Source of the DNA: JAZDMK01 sp043800975
GTDB lineage: Bacteria; Bacteroidota; Bacteroidia; Bacteroidales; JAHJDW01
Direction: 5' to 3'
Length of the DNA stretch: 50,148 nucleotides
Assembly: GCA_043800975.1 (NCBI GenBank)
Contig: JAZDMK010000187.1
Span: 1 to 50,148, forward strand
Under the pieces are notes generated by a model, which was not told the DNA's origin, searched no databases, and worked only from the letters and a program-made list of their open reading frames with translations. Positions 42,143-50,102 of the stretch are shown piece after piece (the first letter of the stretch is position 1; every line of letters begins with the position of its first letter). A program made the translations under genes and the position numbers.

Positions 42143-43353
42143 GGGCTTCCTTCTTTATCGTTATTGGCATCATCTTCGGCCTCTTTTTTCTCACGTTCCA
42201 GTTTTGGCCAGGTAAGAAGATCATACACCAGCCCACCGAGTTTAATATTCTTTCTGTTGTTGAGTGAAACCACGCATTTCCCGGTTTCCAGATCGTGCAT
42301 ATAATATGTTTTAAATCCTTTCCACCAGCCAAAATGATAAATCACTTTCTGTCCGTTCTTCTTTTCACGAACACGGAATCCAAGACCATAGTTGCATTTG
42401 CGAAAGCGTGCCGGGTTTTCAAAGGTTGTAAAAGCGATATTCATCATCGGCTTAGAAATGAGTTTGCCGGCAAACAGAGACCGATCAAACAAAAACATAT
42501 CTTCTGCTGTCGTATAAATTCCTTTGTCTCCCGCTACATCATCCAGATAGTCAAGTGGCTTTTCCACATATCCCTTTCCCAGCGGCATATGCCCGTGTAC
42601 CTTCAGCTTGGATGTATCGCGACGTGAAACAACTAAGGTGTTTTTCATTCCGGAAGGAGAAAAAATATTTTTTTCTAAATAGGCAGCATACGACATTCCG
42701 CTGCTGCGCTCGATAATAAATGCAAGAAGAACATAATTCGTATTGCAGTATTTGTGACGATATCCGGGAGTGAAATCGAGCGACAGACCCAGGTTTCCAA
42801 ATATTAACGCAACATCCCGCATAGATAATTTATTCTGTTTATCCCAGAAGTTCTCTGCCAGATAAATGTAATTCGGAAGTCCGGATGTGTGTTGCAGCAG
42901 TTGCCGTATGGTTATATTGTCGTAGGGAAGCTCAGGAATATATTTTTTAACCTTATCATCCAGTTTCAGTTTCCCTTTTTCGCAAAGCTGAAGTACGGCT
43001 GTGGCTGTAATGATTTTTGAAACCGAAGCCAGTTGAAACTTATCATCAACTTTTATTTCTTCCTTTGAATTGTAGCGTGCACGGCCATATGATTTTTTAA
43101 AGATCACACCTTCTTTTTCGGCGACGAGTAATACTCCGTTAATTGCCTTCTCGTTCCACAGCTTCTCAACCGTGGTATCAATCCATTGTTTTTCCTGCCT
43201 GAATTTATATTGAAGAAACGGCCCTTTCCAGGAAATGCTGCAAACTACTTCCTTTTGAATTTGGTTACTGATCTGATGCTTCTGTTCCGGCTCAGAACAG
43301 GAAGACATCCACAACAAAAGAATTATCAGAATTATCAGGCTGTTTCGCAACAT
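42139..43353 (-). CDS. Lipoprotein serine hydrolase of the beta-lactamase/PBP fold (class C-like)
   Basis: 404 residues. The N-terminus ends in MSSC (Cys19), a probable lipobox. SVSK gives nucleophile Ser110 and Lys113 (S-x-x-K). Tyr202-x-Asn204 (YCN) is the second motif. The third motif is not a clean KTG: YHFGWWKGF (residues about 341-349) lies where the H-x-G type third motif of esterase-like members usually lies. FTPGYRHKYCNTNYVLL and LLQHTSGLPNYI are typical of the Beta-lactamase (PF00144) family. It is unlikely to be a true AmpC. D,D-carboxypeptidase, esterase or D-aminopeptidase activity is more probable. It is first in a run of minus-strand genes, with a -7 element upstream. Confidence 0.9.
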   Translation of the reverse strand: MLRNSLIILIILLLWMSSCSEPEQKHQISNQIQKEVVCSISWKGPFLQYKFRQEKQWIDTTVEKLWNEKAINGVLLVAEKEGVIFKKSYGRARYNSKEEIKVDDKFQLASVSKIITATAVLQLCEKGKLKLDDKVKKYIPELPYDNITIRQLLQHTSGLPNYIYLAENFWDKQNKLSMRDVALIFGNLGLSLDFTPGYRHKYCNTNYVLLAFIIERSSGMSYAAYLEKNIFSPSGMKNTLVVSRRDTSKLKVHGHMPLGKGYVEKPLDYLDDVAGDKGIYTTAEDMFLFDRSLFAGKLISKPMMNIAFTTFENPARFRKCNYGLGFRVREKKNGQKVIYHFGWWKGFKTYYMHDLETGKCVVSLNNRKNIKLGGLVYDLLTWPKLEREKKEAEDDANNDKEGSP

Positions 43354-43372
43354 GAGATTTTAACTTACTATA

Positions 43373-43380
43373 CAAAGATA
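43373..43380 (-). promoter_or_regulatory. -7 element (TATCTTTG) for the serine hydrolase operon
   Basis: On the minus strand TATCTTTG matches TAnnTTTG, 19 bases before the ATG at 43353. No convincing -33 element at the usual spacing. Confidence 0.5.
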
Positions 43381-43461
43381 CTATGAATTCAAAGCCTTGA
43401 AGTCATCAATTACGAATAAAATTCACATTGGTTTGTTAGTAACATTCCCCCTGAAGTTTCT

Positions 43462-43469
43462 TATCTTTG
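43462..43469 (+). promoter_or_regulatory. -7 element (TATCTTTG) of metG
   Basis: TATCTTTG lies 23 bases before the ATG. The nearest upstream TTTG (43432-43435) is 26 bases away, further than usual. Confidence 0.5.
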
Positions 43470-43492
43470 CCGGCTGTTGAACAATTTTTACA

Positions 43493-45541
43493 ATGAAAAA
43501 CAAACCGAAACGTTACACAATTACTTCTGCGCTGCCTTATGCAAACGGCCCGCTGCACATCGGCCATCTGGCCGGCGTTTATGTTCCCGCTGATATTTAT
43601 GTTCGCTATCTGCGAATGCGGGGTGAGGATGTTGTGTTTATAGGCGGCTCGGATGAGCATGGTGTTCCTATCACCATCAAAGCACGGCAGGAAGGCGTTT
43701 CTCCTCAGCAGATTGTTGACAGGTATCATGAAATCATTAAAAAATCGTTTGAAGATTTTGGTATTTCCTTCGATATTTATTCACGCACTTCGGATCCTAT
43801 TCATCATCAAACGGCATCCGAATTTTTTGAAACACTGCATAAGAAAAATATCTTCATCGAAAAAGTGACCGAACAATATTACGATGAAGAAGCCAAACAG
43901 TTTTTAGCCGATCGATACATCACCGGAACCTGTCCGCATTGCAACAATGAAAGGGCATACGGCGATCAGTGTGAAAAGTGCGGAACCTCGCTGAATGCAA
44001 CTGATTTGATTAATCCTCATTCTGTTTTGAGTGGGAACCAACCTGTGATGAAAGAAACACGCCACTGGTTTTTACCCTTGGATAAAGATGAAGAATGGCT
44101 TCGTAAATGGATTCTTGAAGATCATAAAGAAGACTGGAAAACGAATGTTTACGGACAGTGCAAATCATGGATTGATCAGGGTTTGCAACCACGTGCCGTG
44201 ACGCGTGATCTGGACTGGGGCGTAAAAGTTCCTTTGAAAGAAGCCGAAGGAAAAGTTTTGTATGTATGGTTTGACGCGCCGATTGGTTATATTTCATTTA
44301 CCCGTCAGTGGGCGGAAGCGAATGGAAAAGACTGGGAATTATATTGGAAAGATAAGGAAACTGCTTTAATACATTTCATCGGAAAAGATAATATTGTTTT
44401 TCACTGCATCGTTTTTCCTGCAATGCTGAAGAATGAAGGCACATATCTTCTTCCTGATAATGTTCCTGCTTTTGAATTTTTAAATCTGGAAGGCGATAAA
44501 ATTTCCACTTCACGCAACTGGGCTGTTTGGCTTCACGAGTATCTGCAGGACTTCCCAGACATGCAGGATGTGCTTCGTTACGTACTTGCATCCATCGCAC
44601 CTGAAACTAAAGACAATGATTTTACTTGGAAGGATTTTCAGGCACGCAACAACAGTGAGTTGGTAGCTATTCTCGGAAATTTTGTAAACCGCACCATGGT
44701 GCTTACGCATAAATTCTTCGACGGAAATGTTCCTCCTTTGGCTGCATTAACGCCACTGGATGAAGAAACTTTGCAAACGCTGAAAGCCGCCCCTGACCGC
44801 ATTTCTGCAAGCATGGATCTATTCCGTTTTCGCGAAGCACTTAGTGAATTTATGAATGTCGCCCGGTTGGGAAATAAATATCTCACCGACTGTGAACCCT
44901 GGAAGATTAAGGACAATCCCGAAAGAGTGGGAACTATTATTAACATCTGTATTCAGATATGCGCCAATCTGGCCGTACTGGCAGAAACGTTTCTTCCTTT
45001 CACAGCGAAAAAAATTCAGACAATGCTCGGCACAACGCATTCACCATGGGATACAGCAGGCAGGAGTGATCTGGTGGCAACCGGATCAAAATTACAACAG
45101 CCTTCGCTTTTATTTAGTCTGATTGAAGATGCGACTATCGAACAACAAAAAGAAAAACTGATCAACACCAAAAAAATGAACGAAGAAGTTACAACATGCG
45201 TTCTGCCGATTAAAGCGAATATTGAATTTGATGATTTTGGCAAAATGGATTTGCGTACAGGTCTTGTTCTGGAAGCAGAAAAAATGGCGAAGACTAAAAA
45301 GCTGTTGAAGTTGAAAGTGGATGTGGGTACAGATGTTCGCACCATTGTTTCTGGCGTTGCAGAATATTTTGAACCCGAACAGCTGATCGGAAAAAGAGTA
45401 GTTGTACTGGCAAACCTTGCTCCGAAAGACTTAAAGGGAATCACTTCACAGGGAATGATTTTGTTTGCAGAAAATGCCGATGGAAAACTGGTTCTGGTTT
45501 CTCCTGAAGAAATAGCATCTGCGGGAAGTTTGATTAAGTAA
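43493..45541 (+). CDS. metG: Methionyl-tRNA synthetase
   Basis: 682 residues. The HIGH motif is at 22-25 (GPLHIGHLAG). A zinc knuckle of the type C-x2-C-x9-C-x2-C is seen at about 146-163 (CPHCNNERAYGDQCEKCG). The KMSKS loop reads KISTS (about 335-339), as in many MetRS. The anticodon-binding helical domain follows, with NFVNRTMVLTHKFF. From about 581 to the end is a tRNA-binding OB fold (DFGKMDLRTGLVLEAEKM ... LANLAPKDLKGITSQGM), as in the homodimeric E. coli form. It charges initiator and elongator tRNA-Met. The ATG follows the -7 element by 23 bases. It stands in front of repeat DNA and a four-helix-bundle gene. Confidence 0.97.
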   Translation: MKNKPKRYTITSALPYANGPLHIGHLAGVYVPADIYVRYLRMRGEDVVFIGGSDEHGVPITIKARQEGVSPQQIVDRYHEIIKKSFEDFGISFDIYSRTSDPIHHQTASEFFETLHKKNIFIEKVTEQYYDEEAKQFLADRYITGTCPHCNNERAYGDQCEKCGTSLNATDLINPHSVLSGNQPVMKETRHWFLPLDKDEEWLRKWILEDHKEDWKTNVYGQCKSWIDQGLQPRAVTRDLDWGVKVPLKEAEGKVLYVWFDAPIGYISFTRQWAEANGKDWELYWKDKETALIHFIGKDNIVFHCIVFPAMLKNEGTYLLPDNVPAFEFLNLEGDKISTSRNWAVWLHEYLQDFPDMQDVLRYVLASIAPETKDNDFTWKDFQARNNSELVAILGNFVNRTMVLTHKFFDGNVPPLAALTPLDEETLQTLKAAPDRISASMDLFRFREALSEFMNVARLGNKYLTDCEPWKIKDNPERVGTIINICIQICANLAVLAETFLPFTAKKIQTMLGTTHSPWDTAGRSDLVATGSKLQQPSLLFSLIEDATIEQQKEKLINTKKMNEEVTTCVLPIKANIEFDDFGKMDLRTGLVLEAEKMAKTKKLLKLKVDVGTDVRTIVSGVAEYFEPEQLIGKRVVVLANLAPKDLKGITSQGMILFAENADGKLVLVSPEEIASAGSLIK

Positions 45542-45544
45542 AAA

Positions 45545-45625
45545 GTTAATCGTTATTCGTTAATCGTTATTCATTATTCGTGTAGTCGTTATTCGTGTAT
45601 TCGTTAATAGTTTATTCGTAAATGT
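45545..45625. repeat. Degenerate tandem TCGTTAT/ATTCGT repeat
   Basis: The units TAATCGTTATTCGT, TAATCGTTATTCAT, TATTCGTGTAG, TCGTTATTCGTG, TATTCGTTAATAG and TTTATTCGTAAATG follow each other with a period of about 7-14 bases. The spacers are not unique, so it is not a CRISPR array. It begins 4 bases after the metG stop. Confidence 0.7.
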
Positions 45626-45718
45626 TTTTTGAGTCATTAATTATTCGATTTCATCTTTTGCATAATTATAGCTATTTATTATCGACCCTTCACATTATTC
45701 ACTTTTAAAAGCAATAAT

Positions 45719-46141
45719 ATGAATGAAAGAAAAATAAAATCATTTCAGGACTTGGATGCTTGGAAACAATGTAGAATTCTTAGGAAAGATATTTGGTTGT
45801 TTTGTAAAACACTTCCACCCGAAGAAAAATTTCGTCTTGTTGATCAGTTAATCCGGGCTTCACGTTCTGTTACCGCAAATATTGCTGAAGGTTATGGTCG
45901 ATTCGGACATCAGGAAAATATTCAGTTCTGCAGAACTTCACGTGCATCTTTATATGAATTAATTGATCACATGACAACGGCTGAAGATTGTGAATATATG
46001 AACCATTCGGTGTTTTTAACTTGCTTGGAAAAAATAGAACGTTGCATAATATTAATGAATGGATATATTAACTATTTAATTGATGCAAAAAAAAGAGATT
46101 CCGGCTATTCTAAAGAATCAGAAACATCTTATGGAGAGTAG
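45719..46141 (+). CDS. Four-helix-bundle protein (23S rRNA intervening-sequence type)
   Basis: 140 residues. The family markers are the opening FQDLDAWKQCRILRKDIW, EKFRLVDQLIRASRSVTANIAEGYGR, and QFCRTSRASLYELIDHM. The same fold is encoded inside 23S rRNA intervening sequences of some bacteria and also occurs as stand-alone genes scattered through Bacteroidota genomes. Accessory proteins of diversity-generating retroelements (Avd) share this fold. No reverse transcriptase, template repeat or variable target is near here, so a retroelement role is not supported. The gene lies directly behind the tandem repeat at 45545-45625 and stands alone. The basic surface suggests nucleic-acid binding. Its cellular role is not known to me. 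Confidence 0.9.
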   Translation: MNERKIKSFQDLDAWKQCRILRKDIWLFCKTLPPEEKFRLVDQLIRASRSVTANIAEGYGRFGHQENIQFCRTSRASLYELIDHMTTAEDCEYMNHSVFLTCLEKIERCIILMNGYINYLIDAKKRDSGYSKESETSYGE

Positions 46142-46218
46142 GCTATTTTCATGACAACCATTCTTTTTTCTTCAACCCCTCATCCACCGATTAACCATTA
46201 ACGTTTAACGAACCAACT

Positions 46219-48186
46219 ATGAAAAAACACTTTCTTCTTCTCAGTATTCTTGTTGTGTCAACAACTCTGCATGCACAAATACCAGATATTCCCAATCTGA
46301 ATACAGACCCGTCAATAATAAAAAAATACCCCACACTCGAAAAAGCAGTGGCTCATTTTTATAAGAACTATGGCGTAGATGATAATAATGTCATTGAAAT
46401 CAGTCGTAGACCTGAAGGATGGTTTGTTGCAAAAAAAGTATGGGAAAATAATAATCTTACCATACAGAAAACCGAAAAGTTTTGGGATTTGAAAAGTGGT
46501 GAATTTGTTACAATCAAAGACTTTTCTGAAGCCCTTCCCAATTTTTTAAAGAAAGATTCTTATCTACGTGGTCTATCTATGGAAGACTGGAACCATTGTG
46601 TTTATTATGGATACGATGAATGGGACATTGATATGATCAAAGCTTTCGGTCAGAATTCCAAACTTTCCGACACAGTGCTTTATGGACTGGCTAGGGCATA
46701 CAGCAACTTTGCATTGGGATTTATCAGAGGTCAATATGGTTTTCGCTCTCAGAAAACAAAGGTCTTAGGTTATGAAAAAGCAAGTGAAGAACAACTGAAT
46801 AATTTTCTTCTTTTTGAAAATAAATGCATTGAATCTCTGCATAAGATTTATCAGCGCAACCCTTCCTTTCCAACGCTGATCGGTACAATCCAAAACAAGT
46901 GGGCCAACGAACAGATGAATGCATGGATGGTTCTCATCAGCATCCATGAAGAAGAAAAAGCAAAAGGATGGCTGCATGAAAATTTCTATAACGGATTCAT
47001 GATCGCTACGGCGAAAAATCAGCTGAACGTCTGTAAGCAAGATGGAATCTTATTTACAAACGGTGATAATGATACTTTTCCGCTTTGGTATGTTCAGGAA
47101 ATGATGAGTTATCGTAAAGATGTAACCGTTCTTAATCTGAGTTTACTCAACGCAGGTTGGTATGTGGATATGATGGTAAACCGCACAAGTTACGCAAAAA
47201 AAATTCCTTTATCACTGACGAAAAATCAATACGATGATAATGGTATTGATATAATATACATAGCAGAAAAAACCGCGCCTGCACAAAATCTGAAAGAAAT
47301 TTTCGTGCAATTTAAAGATACTCCATCTGCTTTTCGCATGGCGGGTTTCGGCTCTGATTCTGTTTGGTCTTTTCCAACGGCAACTTATTTTCTGGATATA
47401 AATCCAAGAGAGATTATACGAAACGGAGTGGTTCCTGAAAGCTGGAAAAACGATATTCAAGAGAAAATGGAATGGAAAGTAAAAAAATCCTATTTATTTA
47501 AAAGTGATCTGATTGCGCTGAACCTTATGGCCACGTGCGATTTCCAGCGTCCGTTGTATTTTTGCAGTACGGTGTCATCAGGCAGTTTTCTCGGGCTGGA
47601 AGATTATTTTAAAAACGATGGGCTGGTCTATCAACTTATTCCGGCAAAAAATTCTGAGAAAAACAGTTCATCATACGGGCGCATGGATACGGATGCTTGC
47701 TATGATAACCTGATGAACAAGCTGGAATGGAGCGCACCGGAAAACGCCAACGACGAAAATTCATTTGACAATCGTATGAGCTCAACCTACCGCTGGACAT
47801 TTTCACAGCTTGCCGAATCCTTGCTGGCTGCCGGAAAAAAGGACAGTGCCCGCAAAGTGGTGGATCGTGCCATGGAACTGATGCCTGAAAAAGATGTGCC
47901 TTACGATCAGTTTTTATTGTTTCTGGCGAAATCATATTATAGAACAGGCGATATTGAAAAGGCTGACAAAATTTATTTTCACCTGCTGGAGATATACGAT
48001 GGCTTTCTGAATTCAGTAACAGGAACCCGGGACATGAAGAAGTACCGGGATGAAATACGGACTTCTCTTGCGGTACTACAGGAGATCACACGCGTGACAG
48101 ATGTAAACAATCGTACTGTGCTTCACTCCAAAGCCAATGCAGCTTTTGAAAAGCATGCTGCGACTTTTCCGGATATCATTGATTAG
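46219..48186 (+). CDS. Secreted protein resembling the soluble C-terminal half of DUF2723 proteins
   Basis: 655 residues. A signal peptide (MKKHFLLLSILVVSTTLHAQ) exports it. Residues about 275-320 hold GILFTNGDNDTFPLWYVQE, then DVTVLNLSLLNAGWYVDMM, which strongly recall the periplasmic C-terminal region of Bacteroidota DUF2723 membrane proteins (a proposed GT-C-like family). The N-terminal multi-helix membrane part of those proteins is absent here. Residues about 530-620 look like TPR helices (RWTFSQLAESLLAAGKKDSARKVVDRAMEL, then LAKSYYRTGDIEKADKIYF). The opening residues 28-130 are a separate domain I do not know. It is probably a periplasmic or surface-exposed scaffold or a glycan-related factor. 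The frame is intact. Confidence 0.8.
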   Translation: MKKHFLLLSILVVSTTLHAQIPDIPNLNTDPSIIKKYPTLEKAVAHFYKNYGVDDNNVIEISRRPEGWFVAKKVWENNNLTIQKTEKFWDLKSGEFVTIKDFSEALPNFLKKDSYLRGLSMEDWNHCVYYGYDEWDIDMIKAFGQNSKLSDTVLYGLARAYSNFALGFIRGQYGFRSQKTKVLGYEKASEEQLNNFLLFENKCIESLHKIYQRNPSFPTLIGTIQNKWANEQMNAWMVLISIHEEEKAKGWLHENFYNGFMIATAKNQLNVCKQDGILFTNGDNDTFPLWYVQEMMSYRKDVTVLNLSLLNAGWYVDMMVNRTSYAKKIPLSLTKNQYDDNGIDIIYIAEKTAPAQNLKEIFVQFKDTPSAFRMAGFGSDSVWSFPTATYFLDINPREIIRNGVVPESWKNDIQEKMEWKVKKSYLFKSDLIALNLMATCDFQRPLYFCSTVSSGSFLGLEDYFKNDGLVYQLIPAKNSEKNSSSYGRMDTDACYDNLMNKLEWSAPENANDENSFDNRMSSTYRWTFSQLAESLLAAGKKDSARKVVDRAMELMPEKDVPYDQFLLFLAKSYYRTGDIEKADKIYFHLLEIYDGFLNSVTGTRDMKKYRDEIRTSLAVLQEITRVTDVNNRTVLHSKANAAFEKHAATFPDIID

Positions 48187-48270
48187 GGTTTGATTTATTC
48201 AGGGCTTTTGCAGTTTTTCTTACTCATCCCCCAGCCCATGCCTAGAGAAGGGGAGTTCAGCCTTTAATTT

Positions 48271-48287
48271 GTTAAGCGTAGTCTGAA
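48271..48287 (+). repeat. 17-bp repeat, copy 1
   Basis: GTTAAGCGTAGTCTGAA occurs here and again at 49723-49739 without mismatch. Its right part is half of the hairpin at 2160-2177. Both copies are non-coding. Confidence 0.65.
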
Positions 48288-48453
48288 AACCCCGCAGCGC
48301 TTTACTACGCCTGCTCCTGACGAAGCATTTTGCATGCGTTGCGCTCAAAAAGCTAAACGCGCGGGAACGGGTTGAAATGGGCAAATTATTGTTTTAAAAT
48401 TTAATTGTATTTTTACATCAGCGCGGTTTAATGTGAAATTTAAAACAGTTACC

Positions 48454-49389
48454 ATGAAAAGATTCAAATTTCTGCTGTTGTTTGTTTTTATGGCTAGTCT
48501 TCCGGCCATGGCACAGCGCGACGCCGACCTTGAGGGGTTGCGTCAGATCACCAAACGATATTCGCTGATATATCATGAAGAAGAGTTCCTGAAGCAATTG
48601 CAGGAGATCGAGGAATCTTCTAACCGGGTGTCCCTGATGAAAACCAAATACAAAGACGACCTGGAAGCCAATCCAGCGGATTCGATGAATGTTGAGATTA
48701 AAAACGCCGAGAACGCTATGGCAGGGTTTAAACAAACCATGAAAGAACGCTATTCCACCGAAACGGTGCTGAAGGAAATTGATTTCAATCTTCATATGAC
48801 CAAGGTGTATGTCAAGGCCGCCATGCAAACCAAGGATGATCCTGACTGGACATACTCTTCGTGGAAGAAACCCGAAAAGAATTTCATGAAAGCCGGCACT
48901 TATCTGGAACTTCTGAAACTGAGAAGCAAGCCCAGCGATTCCGTCTACCTGAGCAACGTCAACGCCTACAATGCCAGAAAACATTATATCGACTCTGTGA
49001 CCGACGTCGCCCGGAGCAAGTATGTCAAGCCCATTTACAAGGCCCTTCCCGACGCCTATACAGGCGCAGATAAAGAGCAGTTAAGGGGCAAGGCTAAGGA
49101 CCTGTTCAACAACCATTGTTCGGGATATACGGCCGTTAAAGTGAGCCTTCCCGAAGCCTCCTGGGAAAGGGTGTCCGGAGCGGAGTGGGATCAGGCGTCC
49201 CTTTCGTTCCGCAAATACGACAATTCGTTCCTTAAGGTCAACATCGTCTGCCGAAAAAAAACCGAAGCCAGTCCGGGGCAGACATACCTCGCGGATTTTG
49301 ATCTGATTCGCGACAATATCAACCAGAAATTCAAGATCAATTGCATCTGTTCGGGATTGCAGTATAAACCCATTTCCAATACCAAGTAA
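48454..49389 (+). CDS. Hypothetical secreted protein, GC-richer than its neighbours
   Basis: 311 residues from the ATG at 48454, which gives a clear signal peptide MKRFKFLLLFVFMASLPAMAQ; a GTG 7 codons upstream is less likely. The mature part begins with long charged helices (RDADLEGLRQITKRY, then EEEFLKQLQEIEESSNR), which may form a coiled coil to about residue 110. The second half has a beta-rich end (WDQASLSFRKYDNSF, VNIVCRKKT). Four Cys in the last third could pair. I do not recognise a family. Codons ending in C or G (GCC, AAG, GTC) are much more frequent than in the genes just upstream, suggesting different origin or selection. It lies between two repeat-rich gaps. Export is well supported; the function is unknown. 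Confidence 0.8.
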   Translation: MKRFKFLLLFVFMASLPAMAQRDADLEGLRQITKRYSLIYHEEEFLKQLQEIEESSNRVSLMKTKYKDDLEANPADSMNVEIKNAENAMAGFKQTMKERYSTETVLKEIDFNLHMTKVYVKAAMQTKDDPDWTYSSWKKPEKNFMKAGTYLELLKLRSKPSDSVYLSNVNAYNARKHYIDSVTDVARSKYVKPIYKALPDAYTGADKEQLRGKAKDLFNNHCSGYTAVKVSLPEASWERVSGAEWDQASLSFRKYDNSFLKVNIVCRKKTEASPGQTYLADFDLIRDNINQKFKINCICSGLQYKPISNTK

Positions 49390-49449
49390 GGGCACCTTCC
49401 CGAACAGGCTTCAAAGAAAAAACGGGTAAAACGGATTTATTAGGTTTGT

Positions 49450-49514
49450 CCGACATCTTCCCCAAAATACAGAGTGAGAGTGAGAGAGTGTTGTGAAGCA
49501 ACGATTGTTTGCGC
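49450..49514 (+). repeat. Composite dispersed repeat, copy B
   Basis: CCGACATCT, CCCC, a variable middle made of GAGTGA units, GTGTTG-x4-GCAACG and TTGTTTGCGC appear in the same order as at 2426-2489. Confidence 0.55.
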
Positions 49515-49690
49515 GCGAACGTGGACATCGCAGCGTTGTGTGAATTTTATTTTTTGATAAGTCTGCGCCCGGGCCAGGTATCTTTATTTAATAAGCCAGC
49601 GCACAGGCGAGGTGGCGCGACTCGCCCTATCAGCCGCACTATTCCACTTATCTTTAAAAATTTTATAATGCCTACGCACAGTCCATGTTT

Positions 49691-49725
49691 CGCGGCGGCC
49701 CTTCGCCGCGAGTCCCTTTTTTGTT
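49691..49725 (+). terminator. GC-rich hairpin followed by a T-run
   Basis: CGCGGCG (49691-49697) pairs with CGCCGCG (49704-49710); AGTCCC and then TTTTTTGTT follow. It looks like a rho-independent terminator, but the nearest plus-strand gene ends about 300 bases upstream, so it may instead be part of the repeat DNA. Confidence 0.35.
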
Positions 49726-49739
49726 AAGCGTAGTCTGAA
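49723..49739 (+). repeat. 17-bp repeat, copy 2
   Basis: Identical to 48271-48287; same orientation. Confidence 0.65.
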
Positions 49740-49828
49740 CGATGTCTCTTCGAGCCGCCCGCCCGGACGAAGTCCATTCGGACGGGGACATCCTGCAGTC
49801 CCGACATCATTGGTTTCACAGTCATCTC

Positions 49829-49884
49829 TTTTGTTCCTCGCTCCCTCAGCCGCAACACTCCGCCACAGGCGAACCTGCTCGTGC
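49829..49884 (+). repeat. Dispersed intergenic repeat, copy B (right)
   Basis: Matches 2046-2090 in order and orientation, with a short extra segment between CCGCAACAC and CCTGCTCGTGC. Confidence 0.6.
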
Positions 49885-50102
49885 GTCATCCATCCACAAG
49901 CATGCGGATGGATTCTGCTGGACCGAAACGATTTTGCTAATGGCTTTTGGAATTTCGTGGATTACGAAAGGTTGGGCTTTTTATAGAGAATCCTAATTGA
50001 AACTCAAAAGCACTACATTTTTCATCTTTGCTTTTCTGCCACTATAATAACAGTTAAAAGACCTTTCAATTTAATGAAATATTTTTATGTGATGTAAGGA
50101 TT

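Larger units (their letters stand above)
49390..50102. other. Non-coding, repeat-rich 713-bp interval
   Basis: I find no credible gene. It contains a GAGTGA tandem tract (49472-49490), a composite repeat (49450-49514), a GC-rich hairpin (49691-49710), the 17-mer (49723-49739), a block shared with 2046-2090 (49829-49884), and an AT-rich tail. The short open frames have chance-like composition. Confidence 0.65.

Noticed and set aside
42139..43353. Class C beta-lactamase (AmpC) resistance gene
   Set aside because: The serine motif and Tyr-x-Asn are present, but a K-T-G third motif is not, and the broader PF00144 family includes many non-resistance esterases and peptidases.
44496..44510. KISTS in MetRS as a damaged KMSKS motif
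   Set aside because: This variant is common in methionyl-tRNA synthetases and does not indicate loss of function.
45545..45625. Possible CRISPR array
   Set aside because: Units are short and degenerate, there are no unique spacers of constant length and no cas genes nearby.
45719..46141. Diversity-generating retroelement accessory gene (Avd)
   Set aside because: No reverse transcriptase, template repeat or variable-region target is present in the window.
49509..49996. Two plus-strand open frames near the right end
   Set aside because: They cross hairpins and the shared repeat blocks and have chance-like composition without a ribosome-binding context.
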